Assembly: GCF_046159835.1 (NCBI RefSeq)
Contig: NZ_JBJXCY010000002.1
Location: forward strand, 1,240,001-1,304,000
DNA: 64,000 nt
Direction of reading: 5' to 3'
Source: JACKJK01 sp046159835
Lineage (GTDB): Bacteria; Pseudomonadota; Alphaproteobacteria; Rhizobiales; Tepidamorphaceae
Positions 29,443 through 37,540 of this stretch are shown piece by piece (positions within the stretch are counted from its first letter, which is position 1; each line of letters begins with the position of its first letter). A program made the position numbers and the translations under genes. Below the pieces are notes generated by a model, which was not told where the DNA came from, ran no database searches, and was given only the letters and a program-made list of their open reading frames with translations.

Positions 29443-30693
29443 ATGCGCGCCCTTTCCGTCTTTTCCAGAACAACGCTCGCGGTGGTTCTCGCCATGTCGC
29501 TGACGCTCGCCGGACCTGGCAACGAAGCCGCCGCAGCCGAGGCAAGCATCAAGCGCGCCCACTTCGCCGACCTGCCCGGTTGGACTGACGACGATCATCT
29601 CGCCGCACTGAAAGCCTTCGAGCAGTCCTGCACCGGTCCGCACCCGGCAACCATCGCCGCATCTGCCGATACCGCCGAAGAAACCCGCGGTGCGCCGAAG
29701 CCGCGCCGGGCGAAGTCACTTGTGCGCGCCTGCACCGCGCTGGTCGCATCCGGCGGCGCCGGGACATTTGACGGTGAGTCCGCCAGAGCTTTTTTCGAGC
29801 GCTGGTTCGAACCGGTCCTGATGACGCCGAAGGGCGAGAAGGCCGGCCGCGTGACCGCCTATTTCGAGCCGCAGCTTGCAGGCTCGGTCGCAAAGACGGA
29901 TCGCTTCGCCGTCCCGCTCTTCGCCCTGCCGAAAGACCTCGTCAGCGTCAGCAGCAAGTCGCGTCCCGCAGGGTTCCCCGAAAACCTGAGTGCCGCGCGC
30001 CGTACGACCGAGGGCCTCACCCCATATTCTGACCGTGGCGCGCTGGCTGACCCGGAGGCGTGGGAATCACTCGAACCGCTTGCGTGGATCGAGGACCCGG
30101 TGGATGCCTATTTCGTCCATATCCAGGGTTCGGTGCGCCTCGCCCTGCCGGATGGTTCCGCGCTTCGCCTCGGCTTTGCCGGCAAGAACGGTCACCCGTA
30201 TGCGTCGGCGGGCAAGGAAATGATCCGGCGCGGGCTGGTTCCCGCCGCAGGCATGTCGTCGAAGGCGATGAGCGACTGGCTCAAGGCCAATCCGGAAATC
30301 GCGCCGGACATCCTCGCGGTCAATCCATCCTACATCTTCTTCCGTAAGATCACCGGGCTGACGGACGACCTCGGACCCATCGGTGCCGAAGGCGTGCCGC
30401 TGACGCGCGGCCGAAGCCTTGCGGTCGATCCCCGGCACATCGGCTACGGCATGCCGGTCTACGTGACAGCCGATCTGCCGACGGGGACGGCCGCTGGAAA
30501 AGAGCCGTTTCGCCGGCTGATGATTGCGCAGGATACCGGCTCGGCCATTCGCGGTCCGGCGCGCGGCGACCTGTTCTGGGGAACCGGCGAAGATGCGGGC
30601 GATATCGCCGGACGGATCAACGATCCGGCGCAGTTCTATGTGTTGAGACCACGCGACGGGGGCAATGGAGATGTCGCGGCGCAAGCTGACTGA
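29443..30693 (+). CDS. mltA: Membrane-bound lytic transglycosylase A (MltA family)
   Basis: 416 residues from ATG 29443, giving a signal peptide ending near 'EAAAAEA'; ATG 29401, overlapping the timA end, is an alternative. The MltA barrel domain contains VTAYFEPQLAGS and the 'WIEDPVDAYFVHIQGSVRL' block (given in part), whose YF.HIQGS is characteristic. The C-terminal 3D domain has RLMIAQDTGSAIRGPARGDL, whose Asp is catalytic. It cleaves the MurNAc-GlcNAc bond of peptidoglycan to form 1,6-anhydro ends. No lipobox Cys is present, unlike E. coli MltA. Confidence 0.94.
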   Translation: MRALSVFSRTTLAVVLAMSLTLAGPGNEAAAAEASIKRAHFADLPGWTDDDHLAALKAFEQSCTGPHPATIAASADTAEETRGAPKPRRAKSLVRACTALVASGGAGTFDGESARAFFERWFEPVLMTPKGEKAGRVTAYFEPQLAGSVAKTDRFAVPLFALPKDLVSVSSKSRPAGFPENLSAARRTTEGLTPYSDRGALADPEAWESLEPLAWIEDPVDAYFVHIQGSVRLALPDGSALRLGFAGKNGHPYASAGKEMIRRGLVPAAGMSSKAMSDWLKANPEIAPDILAVNPSYIFFRKITGLTDDLGPIGAEGVPLTRGRSLAVDPRHIGYGMPVYVTADLPTGTAAGKEPFRRLMIAQDTGSAIRGPARGDLFWGTGEDAGDIAGRINDPAQFYVLRPRDGGNGDVAAQAD

Positions 30694-31294
30694 CAGCGAA
30701 AAGGACGACTGGTCGCGCGTTGCGCGCTCGGTCAGCCCGCTGTCGCGCGAGGCGCGACAGCTCGCAACCCCGACGACCACGACCGAGGCTCCCGCCCCCA
30801 AAGCAAAGCCATCTAAGGAAAAGGCGCCTGCGTCGAAAAAGCCGAAGCAGGCGCCCAGGCCAAGGACCAGCAAGCCTGCGGCACCGCCACCTCTTCCCTC
30901 CATGGTACCAACGCCGGCAAGTCCTGCCGGACTGGACCAGTTCGCCACTCGCTATGTGCGCCGTGGCCGCGGCCCGGATGCGCGCATCGACCTGCACGGC
31001 ATGACCCAGGCGGAAGCACATGGCCGGCTGCTGACATTTCTCCAGTCGCGCCAGCAATCCGGCGCGCGGCTGGTGCTGGTCATCACCGGCAAGGGCCGCT
31101 CCGGTGATACCGGCGACTGGTGGTCGGCGGGCGAGCGCGGCATCCTGCGCCGCGCGGTGCCGCAATGGCTGCAAAGTTCGCCTTACCGCGACCTCGTCGC
31201 CGGCTTCCAGACAGCGGGCCGGGGACATGGCGGAGACGGGGCGTTCTACGTGCAGCTTCGTCGCAAGGGCCGCAATGGTGGGCGTGGCGCATGA
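30671..31294 (+). CDS. smrA: Smr-domain protein
   Basis: 207 residues from ATG 30671 (GGGGG about 9 bp upstream; an ATG two codons earlier is possible). An N-terminal basic, Ala/Pro/Lys-rich linker (about 35-85) precedes the Smr domain. The domain has DLHGMTQAEAHGRL (DxHGxT motif) and VLVITGKGRSGDTGDW (TGxG motif), and the GDGAFYVQLR end. Smr domains are DNA/RNA nicking folds; stand-alone versions in bacteria help rescue stalled ribosomes or cleave mRNA. It overlaps mltA by 23 bp and the next HTH gene by 4 bp. Confidence 0.92.
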   Translation: MSRRKLTDSEKDDWSRVARSVSPLSREARQLATPTTTTEAPAPKAKPSKEKAPASKKPKQAPRPRTSKPAAPPPLPSMVPTPASPAGLDQFATRYVRRGRGPDARIDLHGMTQAEAHGRLLTFLQSRQQSGARLVLVITGKGRSGDTGDWWSAGERGILRRAVPQWLQSSPYRDLVAGFQTAGRGHGGDGAFYVQLRRKGRNGGRGA

Positions 31295-31668
31295 CGCCGT
31301 TCGGACAGCGGATGCGCGACCTTCGCGACGAGCGCGGATTGACGCAGGTCGAAATGGCGGCCGCGCTGAAGGTGTCGTCGGCCTATCTCTCCGCGCTCGA
31401 GCACGGCCGGCGCGGGCGGCCGACCTTCGCCTTCGTGCAGCGGGTGATCGGCTATTTCAACATCATCTGGGACGAGGCGGAGGAATTGCAGCGGCTTGCG
31501 GCGCTGTCTGATCCGCGCGTCACCATCGACACCGGCGGCCTTTCGCCGAAGGCAACTCGGCTCGCCAACCGGCTGGCGCGCGAAATCCACCAGCTCGACG
31601 AGCCGGCCCTCGACGCGCTCAACGCGGTGATGGATGCCAACCGGCAGACCAAGACCCGCGACGACTAA
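31291..31668 (+). CDS. XRE-family helix-turn-helix regulator
   Basis: 125 residues. ATG 31291 overlaps the smrA stop (ATGA), implying translational coupling. The N-terminal HTH (about 5-60) reads MRDLRDERGLTQVEMAAAL and then VSSAYLSALEHGRRGRPTF, a Cro/C1-type fold. The C-terminal half is helical with no recognised ligand domain. Its coupling to smrA and mltA suggests a shared envelope or ribosome-rescue function, or autoregulation of the operon; the target is unknown. It converges with hslU, 34 bp apart. Confidence 0.88.
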   Translation: MTPFGQRMRDLRDERGLTQVEMAAALKVSSAYLSALEHGRRGRPTFAFVQRVIGYFNIIWDEAEELQRLAALSDPRVTIDTGGLSPKATRLANRLAREIHQLDEPALDALNAVMDANRQTKTRDD

Positions 31669-31702
31669 CGCGCGGGCCTGGCTCGGGTCGTAAGATGTTG
31701 GC

Positions 31703-33010
31703 TCAGAGAATGTAGCGGCTGAGGTCGGCGTTGCTGGCGAGATCGCCGATATGCTCGCGCACATAGGCCGCATCGACCTCCAGCGCCTCACCGGACTTCT
31801 CCGATGCCTCGAAGCTGATTTCGTCGAGCACGCGCTCCATGACGGTCTGCAGGCGCCGCGCGCCGATATTCTCCACCGACGAGTTCACCTTGACCGCGAT
31901 GGACGCAATCTCGGAGATCGCGTCCTCGCTGAAGGTCAGCGCCACGCCCTCGGTGTCCATCAGCGCGATGTACTGCTTCACCAGGCTTGCTTCCGTGTCG
32001 GTCAGGATGCGGCGGAAATCGTCCTCCGTCAGCGCCCGCAACTCGACGCGGATCGGCAGGCGGCCCTGCAGTTCGGGCAGCAGGTCGGACGGCTTGGCGA
32101 CGTGGAACGCGCCCGATGCCACGAACAGGATGTGGTCGGTCTTCACCGGGCCGTGCTTGGTGGCGACCGTCGTGCCCTCAATCAGCGGCAGCAGGTCGCG
32201 CTGCACGCCCTCGCGCGACACGTCGCCGCCGCCGACGCGCTGGCCCCCGGCGCAGATCTTGTCGATCTCGTCGAGGAACACGATGCCGTTGTTTTCGGTC
32301 AGTGAAATCGCTTCCTGAACCGCCTGATCCTCGTCAATCAGCTTGTCGGCCTCTTCCGCCAGCAGCAGGTCATGGCTGTCGCGCACGAAGACCTTGCGCT
32401 TCTGACCGCCGCCGCCGAAGGCCTTGCCGAACATGTCGCCGAGATTGACCATCCCCATCTGCGCGCCGGGCATGCCGGGAATTTCGAACATCGGCGCGCC
32501 GCCACCGCCGCGCACCTCGATCTCGATTTCCTTGTCGTCGAGGTCGCCTTCGCGCAGCTTCTTGCGGAACGAATCCCTGGTGGCCTGTCCCGCACCGGGG
32601 CCGACGAGGGCCTCGATCACCCGGTCCTCGGCGGCGAGATGCGCGCGCGCTTCCACTTCCTTGCGCTTCTTTGCCTTGATGAGGCCGATGGCGACTTCGA
32701 CAAGGTCGCGCACGATCTGCTCAACGTCGCGGCCGACATATCCGACCTCGGTGAACTTCGTCGCTTCGACCTTGAGGAACGGCGCATTGGCGAGCTTGGC
32801 GAGACGGCGGGAAATCTCCGTCTTGCCGACGCCGGTCGGCCCAATCATCAGGATGTTCTTGGGCTGGATCTCGTCGGCGAGCGGCCCCTCGACCTGCTGG
32901 CGCCGCCAGCGATTGCGCAGCGCGATGGCCACGGCGCGCTTGGCGTCCTTCTGGCCAACGATGTAGCGGTCGAGTTCGGAAACGATCTCGCGGGGGGAAA
33001 AATCAGGCAT
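31703..33010 (-). CDS. hslU: ATP-dependent protease ATPase subunit HslU
   Basis: 435 residues, canonical. AAA+ Walker A is MIGPTGVGKTEISRR (about 56-70). The I domain (about 110-240) carries GGGGAPMFEIPGMPGAQMG. Walker B is GIVFLDEIDKI, and the C-terminal end ASNADLSRYIL provides the tail that inserts into HslV. HslU unfolds substrates and feeds them to the HslV proteolytic chamber. Unusually, a membrane-protein gene separates it from hslV on the same strand. Confidence 0.98.
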   Translation of the reverse strand: MPDFSPREIVSELDRYIVGQKDAKRAVAIALRNRWRRQQVEGPLADEIQPKNILMIGPTGVGKTEISRRLAKLANAPFLKVEATKFTEVGYVGRDVEQIVRDLVEVAIGLIKAKKRKEVEARAHLAAEDRVIEALVGPGAGQATRDSFRKKLREGDLDDKEIEIEVRGGGGAPMFEIPGMPGAQMGMVNLGDMFGKAFGGGGQKRKVFVRDSHDLLLAEEADKLIDEDQAVQEAISLTENNGIVFLDEIDKICAGGQRVGGGDVSREGVQRDLLPLIEGTTVATKHGPVKTDHILFVASGAFHVAKPSDLLPELQGRLPIRVELRALTEDDFRRILTDTEASLVKQYIALMDTEGVALTFSEDAISEIASIAVKVNSSVENIGARRLQTVMERVLDEISFEASEKSGEALEVDAAYVREHIGDLASNADLSRYIL

Positions 33011-33015
33011 TCAAC

Positions 33016-34098
33016 TCAGCTTTCATGTGTTGCGGGGGGCAACCGGGCGATGAGCTCGTTTCGCGGCAGCGCGTTCAGGATGACGCGCCGCACGCTGGAC
33101 CAGCCGATGGCGAGGCCGACGAGCAGCAACCCGAGAACGAGAAATGTCATGGGACCGCTTGCGGATCCCAGCAGCACCGACAGCGAAACGCCGATGGCCC
33201 AGCCGAGATAGGTCAGGCCGGAGACGAGCATGGCGCGCCGGTCGATCAGCAGTGCGATGAAGGCCAGCACCGCGATGATGGCAATGACGATGACCGCCGC
33301 ATAGGGCGCGCCTGCATAAAGGTCGGCCGACAAGAACGAGAAGATGCTGTGCACGATGAGCGGCGCGGCGAGGAGATGCAGCCAGAACGCGCATTCCGAA
33401 TGCCGCGTCAGCCGGTTCGGATCGGAAAGGTCGTACCGCATCGCGGCGGCAAACACGAAGAGACCGCAGATGCCGGCGACGATGGCGAGGTGGGTCGGCG
33501 CGATCTCAGGATCGAAAACGTGCGCGAGCGTCAGCGCGGTCGCAACAGCTGAGCCACCAAGCGGCAACAAAACGAAAGGCAGCCGGAACCGAAGGTAGAA
33601 GGCAACCGCCGCAAGGATGCTGGCAGCTGCTGCAATGACCGGGATGACGCTTTTGGCGATGTCGCCCGACCCACCCAGAAAGGCTGCGCCGAGAAAGGCT
33701 GCGGATATGGCGACCGAACCGCAGAACGACAGAACGACGATGATCGAGGCCAGCGGCATGCGTAGCTTCCGCGTCACCAGTTCGCCGAACCCCCAGCCCA
33801 CACCGGCGAGGATTGCAAAGGCCGCCGCGCCGAGCAGCGAACGCCCGGAATTCATCTCGACACTGTCCCACGGCAGCACCGACAGCATCGTCGATCCAAG
33901 GCCAAGTGCGAGGATCAGGATACCGATGGCGAGGAAGAAATCGCGGAAGCCCCGGAACAGCCGGAACGGCTCGTCGGGGCTGGCATAGGCGGCCTGCCCG
34001 CCGAGGTCGGTGCGGGCAAGCGCCAGGATGCGCTCGCGCTGGTCCTCGGAGATGATTCCCTCGCGAACCGCGTGGTCGAGATGGGCTTCACTCGGCAT
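33016..34098 (-). CDS. DUF2157-like multi-pass membrane protein
   Basis: 360 residues with a soluble N-terminal ~45 residues (HAVREGIISEDQRERILAL, a short helical domain seen in DUF2157 proteins) followed by about ten hydrophobic helices. No catalytic motif is evident. It overlaps the end of hslV by 11 bp and ends 5 bp before hslU, so all three are one transcript with coupled translation. Family assignment is by overall pattern only; its function is unknown. Location makes a role in heat-shock or envelope protein quality control possible but speculative. Confidence 0.75.
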   Translation of the reverse strand: MPSEAHLDHAVREGIISEDQRERILALARTDLGGQAAYASPDEPFRLFRGFRDFFLAIGILILALGLGSTMLSVLPWDSVEMNSGRSLLGAAAFAILAGVGWGFGELVTRKLRMPLASIIVVLSFCGSVAISAAFLGAAFLGGSGDIAKSVIPVIAAAASILAAVAFYLRFRLPFVLLPLGGSAVATALTLAHVFDPEIAPTHLAIVAGICGLFVFAAAMRYDLSDPNRLTRHSECAFWLHLLAAPLIVHSIFSFLSADLYAGAPYAAVIVIAIIAVLAFIALLIDRRAMLVSGLTYLGWAIGVSLSVLLGSASGPMTFLVLGLLLVGLAIGWSSVRRVILNALPRNELIARLPPATHES

Positions 34099-34648
34099 CG
34101 ATGGTTTCGACCGTGATCTTGTCGTTGGTGTAGACGCAGATTTCCGACGCGATTTTCATCGCCTTGCGGGCGATTTCCTCGGCGTCTGTCCCGGTGTCGG
34201 CAAGCGCGCGGGCCGCCGCCAGCGCGTAGTTGCCGCCCGAGCCGATGGCGATGATCCCGTCTTCCGGCTCCAGCACGTCGCCGTTGCCGGTCACCACGAG
34301 GCTGACCTTGGAATCGGCGACGATCATCATCGCCTGCAGGTTGCGAAGCGCGCGGTCGGTGCGCCAGTCCTTGGCAAGTTCGACGGCAGCGCGCGTCAGC
34401 TGGTCAGGATATTGTTCGAGCTTCTTTTCAAGCCGGTCGAACAGCGCGAAGGCATCCGCCGTCGCGCCGGCGAAACCGGCGATTACCCGGTCGCCGGACC
34501 CGATCCGCCGCACCTTGCGCGCCGAATGCTTGATGACGGTGTCGCCGATGCTGACCTGTCCGTCGCCGGCCACGACGGCCTTTCCCCCCTTGCGGACGGT
34601 GATGATCGTCGTGCCATGCCAGGCGGGAAGATTGCCGTTTTCGGCCAT
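34088..34648 (-). CDS. hslV: ATP-dependent protease catalytic subunit HslV
   Basis: 186 residues. The catalytic N-terminal threonine is Thr13 in WHGTTIITVRKGG, exposed after removal of a 12-residue propeptide as in other alphaproteobacteria. Further motifs are AGDGQVSIGDTVIK and GSGGNYALAAARAL. It forms a dodecamer capped by HslU. Upstream, on the minus strand, CTTTCA and CCCTAAAT are spaced like a weak heat-shock promoter (about 34690-34715). It is divergent from hisB. Confidence 0.97.
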   Translation of the reverse strand: MAENGNLPAWHGTTIITVRKGGKAVVAGDGQVSIGDTVIKHSARKVRRIGSGDRVIAGFAGATADAFALFDRLEKKLEQYPDQLTRAAVELAKDWRTDRALRNLQAMMIVADSKVSLVVTGNGDVLEPEDGIIAIGSGGNYALAAARALADTGTDAEEIARKAMKIASEICVYTNDKITVETIDAE

Positions 34649-34841
34649 GTTTTGAAGGCTCCGTTGCTGTTCGCAGCTTCACCATTTAGGGGTCCGGGGC
34701 GGCTTTTGAAAGGCGGGCTGCTCAGCACCGGTTAACCGGATGCTGCCCCACGCACTGGAAAGCGGCGCTGCTCGCTGCTAAAAGCCCGGTTTCCGCAGGC
34801 GTCCGCCGCCTGCGGCATTTCCGCCAGATGACAGGTGCCAC

Positions 34842-35444
34842 ATGAGCATTGTCCGTCGCGCGAAGGTGACGCGCACGACCAACGAAACCGATATCGCGGT
34901 GTCCGTCGATCTCGACGGAACCGGGCAGGGCCGCATTGCGACCGGCATCGGTTTCTTCGATCACATGCTGGACCAGGTCGCCCGCCACGGGCTGATGGAT
35001 CTGGACATCGCGGCGAAGGGCGACCTGCACATCGACATGCACCACACGGTGGAAGATGTTGGCATCACGCTGGGCCAGGCGGTCTCGCAGGCGCTCGGCG
35101 AGCGCCGCGGCATCCGCCGCTATGCGTCCTGCGACCTGCCGATGGACGAGGCGCTGTCGCGCGTCGCCGTCGACGTGTCCGGCCGCCCGTTTCTTGTCTG
35201 GCGGGTGCAGTTCCCGTCGGAAAAGATCGGAGCGATGGACACCGAGCTGTTCCGCGAGTTCTTTCAGGCGTTCTCCCAACATGCGAAGATCACGCTGCAT
35301 GTCGAAAACGTCTATGGCGAGAACTCGCACCACATCGCGGAATCCTGCTTCAAGGGCGCGGCGCGCGCGTTGCGCTCAGCCTTCGAGATCGACCCGCGAA
35401 CCGCAGACGTGGTGCCCTCAACGAAAGGAACCTTGAGCGTTTGA
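34842..35444 (+). CDS. hisB: Imidazoleglycerol-phosphate dehydratase
   Basis: 200 residues, the monofunctional form. Metal-binding motifs are visible: GIGFFDHMLDQVARHG, DMHHTVEDVGITLG and the second-half repeats HAKITLHVENVYGENSHHIAE (given in part). It removes water from IGP to give imidazole-acetol phosphate, step six or seven of histidine synthesis depending on counting. It is first in the operon hisB-DUF2628-hisH-hisA-hisF-hisE-coaA, transcribed away from hslV. Confidence 0.97.
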   Translation: MSIVRRAKVTRTTNETDIAVSVDLDGTGQGRIATGIGFFDHMLDQVARHGLMDLDIAAKGDLHIDMHHTVEDVGITLGQAVSQALGERRGIRRYASCDLPMDEALSRVAVDVSGRPFLVWRVQFPSEKIGAMDTELFREFFQAFSQHAKITLHVENVYGENSHHIAESCFKGAARALRSAFEIDPRTADVVPSTKGTLSV

Positions 35445-35496
35445 GGTTTTGAGGCTTTAACGCCTTCCTGAAACCGCGCTTGGGGTCTGACAGCCG

Positions 35497-36021
35497 ATGG
35501 TTCTCTACACCGCGCACGCCCCGCAAGGGGCCGCACCGACCGGCCGCGATGCCGCAGACAAGGTCGTCTTCATCAAGGACGGCTTTGCCTTTGGCGGGTT
35601 CATCTTCACGTTCTTCTGGCTGTTCCTGCACCGGGTCTGGCTGGCCGCCATCGTCGTGCTGGCGCTGACCATGGCCATTTCCACCATTGGCCAAATCCTG
35701 CCGGAATACGCAACCGAAGCATGGCTTGTCGGGCTGCTGCTCTCGCTCATGGTCGGGCTGGAAGGCAACGAGTGGCGTCGCCGCGCGCTGGAGCGCAAGG
35801 GCTACACGCTGATCGGTGTCGCGTCCGGTCGCGATCAGGCCGAATGCGAACGCCGCATCCTGGAAGACTGGATCGAAGGCGCGCCCGCGCGCCCGGGCCG
35901 TTTCGTCGCAACGCCCACCGCGACGTCTTCCATTCCGGTGCCGCGCGAGGGCGCATCGCGCCCCGCCGCCCGCAAGGGCTATGGCGGAATCGTCGGCATG
36001 TTCCCGGAGCGCGGCAGATGA
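35497..36021 (+). CDS. DUF2628-family membrane protein in the his operon
   Basis: 174 residues. An N-terminal segment is followed by KDGFAFGGFIFTFFWLFLH, the DUF2628 hallmark, then membrane helices at about 45-62 and 72-90, and a cytosolic tail with WRRRALERKGY. Function is unknown. A gene of this family sits between hisB and hisH in many rhizobial his operons, and here its stop overlaps the hisH start (ATGA), so it is translated with the pathway. No link to histidine chemistry is evident from sequence. Confidence 0.88.
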   Translation: MVLYTAHAPQGAAPTGRDAADKVVFIKDGFAFGGFIFTFFWLFLHRVWLAAIVVLALTMAISTIGQILPEYATEAWLVGLLLSLMVGLEGNEWRRRALERKGYTLIGVASGRDQAECERRILEDWIEGAPARPGRFVATPTATSSIPVPREGASRPAARKGYGGIVGMFPERGR

Positions 36022-36674
36022 CATCCGCGGTTGCGATCATCGACTACGGGTCAGGTAACCTGCACTCGGCGGAGAAGGCGTTCGCCCGCGCTGCGCGCGA
36101 GGCCGGTTCGCCGCTGGCGATCGAGGTCACCAGCGATCCGGACCGGGTGCGCGCGGCAGACCGCATCGTGCTGCCCGGCGTGGGAGCCTTCGCCGATTGC
36201 CGCGCCGGTCTTCACGCGGTGGACGGCATGGCCGATGCCATCACCGAAAGCGTGACGAAAGCGGCCAAACCCTTTCTCGGCATCTGCGTCGGCATGCAGT
36301 TGATGGCTTCGCGCGGCCTTGAATACGGCGAGACGCAGGGCTTCGGCTGGATCAGGGGCGATGTCGCCCGCATCGAGCCGTCCGACCCGACGCTGAAAGT
36401 GCCGCACATGGGCTGGAACACGCTGAACGAGGCGGGCGATCACCCGCTGCTCGACGGCGTCCCGACCGGCCCGGACGGCCTGCACGCCTATTTCGTGCAT
36501 TCCTTTCACCTGAACCCGGCCGACGAGGGCGATATCGTCGCGCGTACCGACTATGGCGGCCCGGTCACGGCCATGGTCGCGCGCGGCAACATGGCCGGCA
36601 CCCAGTTTCACCCGGAAAAAAGCCAGTCGCTCGGCCTCCGGCTGATCGCCAACTTCCTCACGTGGACCCCATGA
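36018..36674 (+). CDS. hisH: Imidazole glycerol phosphate synthase, glutaminase subunit
   Basis: 218 residues. Class-I glutamine amidotransferase motifs: VAIIDYGSGNL at the start, nucleophile Cys in FLGICVGMQLM (about residue 89), the YFVHSFH strand, and the catalytic His and Glu in GTQFHPEKSQ. It releases ammonia from glutamine and channels it to HisF. It overlaps DUF2628 upstream and hisA downstream by 4 bases each. Confidence 0.97.
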   Translation: MTSAVAIIDYGSGNLHSAEKAFARAAREAGSPLAIEVTSDPDRVRAADRIVLPGVGAFADCRAGLHAVDGMADAITESVTKAAKPFLGICVGMQLMASRGLEYGETQGFGWIRGDVARIEPSDPTLKVPHMGWNTLNEAGDHPLLDGVPTGPDGLHAYFVHSFHLNPADEGDIVARTDYGGPVTAMVARGNMAGTQFHPEKSQSLGLRLIANFLTWTP

Positions 36675-37408
36675 TCCTGTTTCCTGCCATCGATCTGAAG
36701 GACGGCCAGTGCGTGCGTCTCGTCAAGGGCGAGATGGACCAGGCGACGATCTACAATGCCGACCCGGCGGACCAGGCGCGCCAGTTCGCCGAGACCGGCT
36801 TTCCGTGGCTGCATGTTGTCGATCTCAACGGTGCCTTCGCGGGCCGCGCGGTCAATGGCGATGCGGTCAACGCGATTCTCGGCGCGGTGGGCGGTCGCAT
36901 GAAGGTGCAGCTTGGCGGCGGCATCCGCACCCGCGAGGATGTGGCCCGCTGGCTCGAAGCCGGTATCGACCGGGTGATCCTCGGCACGGTCGCCGTGCGT
37001 GACCCGGAGCTTGTGCGCGACGTGGCCCGCGAGTTTCCCGGCCGCATCGTCGTCGGCATCGACGCGCGCGGCGGCAAGGTCGCGGTGGAAGGCTGGGCCG
37101 AAGCCAGCACGCTCGACGTGGTCGATCTTGCCCGCAAGTTCGAGGACGCCGGCGTCGCGGCCATCGTCTACACCGATATCGACCGCGACGGCATTCTCAC
37201 CGGCATCAACTGGGACGCGACCATCGCGCTGGCCGAAGCGGTGTCGATCCCGGTCATCGCTTCGGGCGGCCTCGCCTCCATGGACGATATCGAGCGTTTG
37301 ACGCAGCCCGACGCTGCAAAACTGGAAGGCGCGATTTCCGGGCGCGCGATCTACGATGGCCGCATTGACCCGCTTGCCGCGCTGACCCGGCTCAAGGACG
37401 CCGCCTGA
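36671..37408 (+). CDS. hisA: Phosphoribosylformimino-5-aminoimidazole carboxamide ribotide isomerase
   Basis: 245 residues from ATG 36671, which overlaps the hisH stop (ATGA); a GTG three codons earlier is less likely. The (beta/alpha)8 barrel has catalytic Asp8 in FPAIDLKDG and catalytic Asp in VYTDIDRDGIL, with phosphate loops QLGGGIRT and ASGGLASM. It isomerises ProFAR to PRFAR, the substrate of HisF. Confidence 0.97.
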   Translation: MILFPAIDLKDGQCVRLVKGEMDQATIYNADPADQARQFAETGFPWLHVVDLNGAFAGRAVNGDAVNAILGAVGGRMKVQLGGGIRTREDVARWLEAGIDRVILGTVAVRDPELVRDVAREFPGRIVVGIDARGGKVAVEGWAEASTLDVVDLARKFEDAGVAAIVYTDIDRDGILTGINWDATIALAEAVSIPVIASGGLASMDDIERLTQPDAAKLEGAISGRAIYDGRIDPLAALTRLKDAA

Positions 37409-37411
37409 CCC

Positions 37412-37540
37412 ATGCTGAAGACCCGCGTCATACCGTGTTTGGGCGTGAAGGATGGCCGCTCCCGCAACGCCCGCAGTGGCGGAGCCGCGAGGACGGGCAA
37501 ACTCATGAACCGACGCGAACGGGACCGTGCGAAATGCTGA
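37412..37540 (+). pseudogene. Diverged partial duplicate of the hisF 5' end (possible 42-residue leader ORF)
   Basis: Four bases after hisA, ATG 37412 opens an ORF whose first 16 codons repeat the hisF start at 37534: MLKTRVIPCLGVKDGR versus MLKTRVIPCLDVKDGR, 40 of 48 bases identical. The amino-acid difference replaces Asp11, a catalytic residue of HisF, with Gly. After codon 16 the sequence becomes an unrelated Arg-rich 26-residue tail encoded by a 74-bp insert. The ORF ends in TGA at 37538, overlapping the true hisF start (ATGCTGA), so translation could be coupled. It could be a duplication scar with an inserted repeat or a translated leader peptide. Confidence 0.75.
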
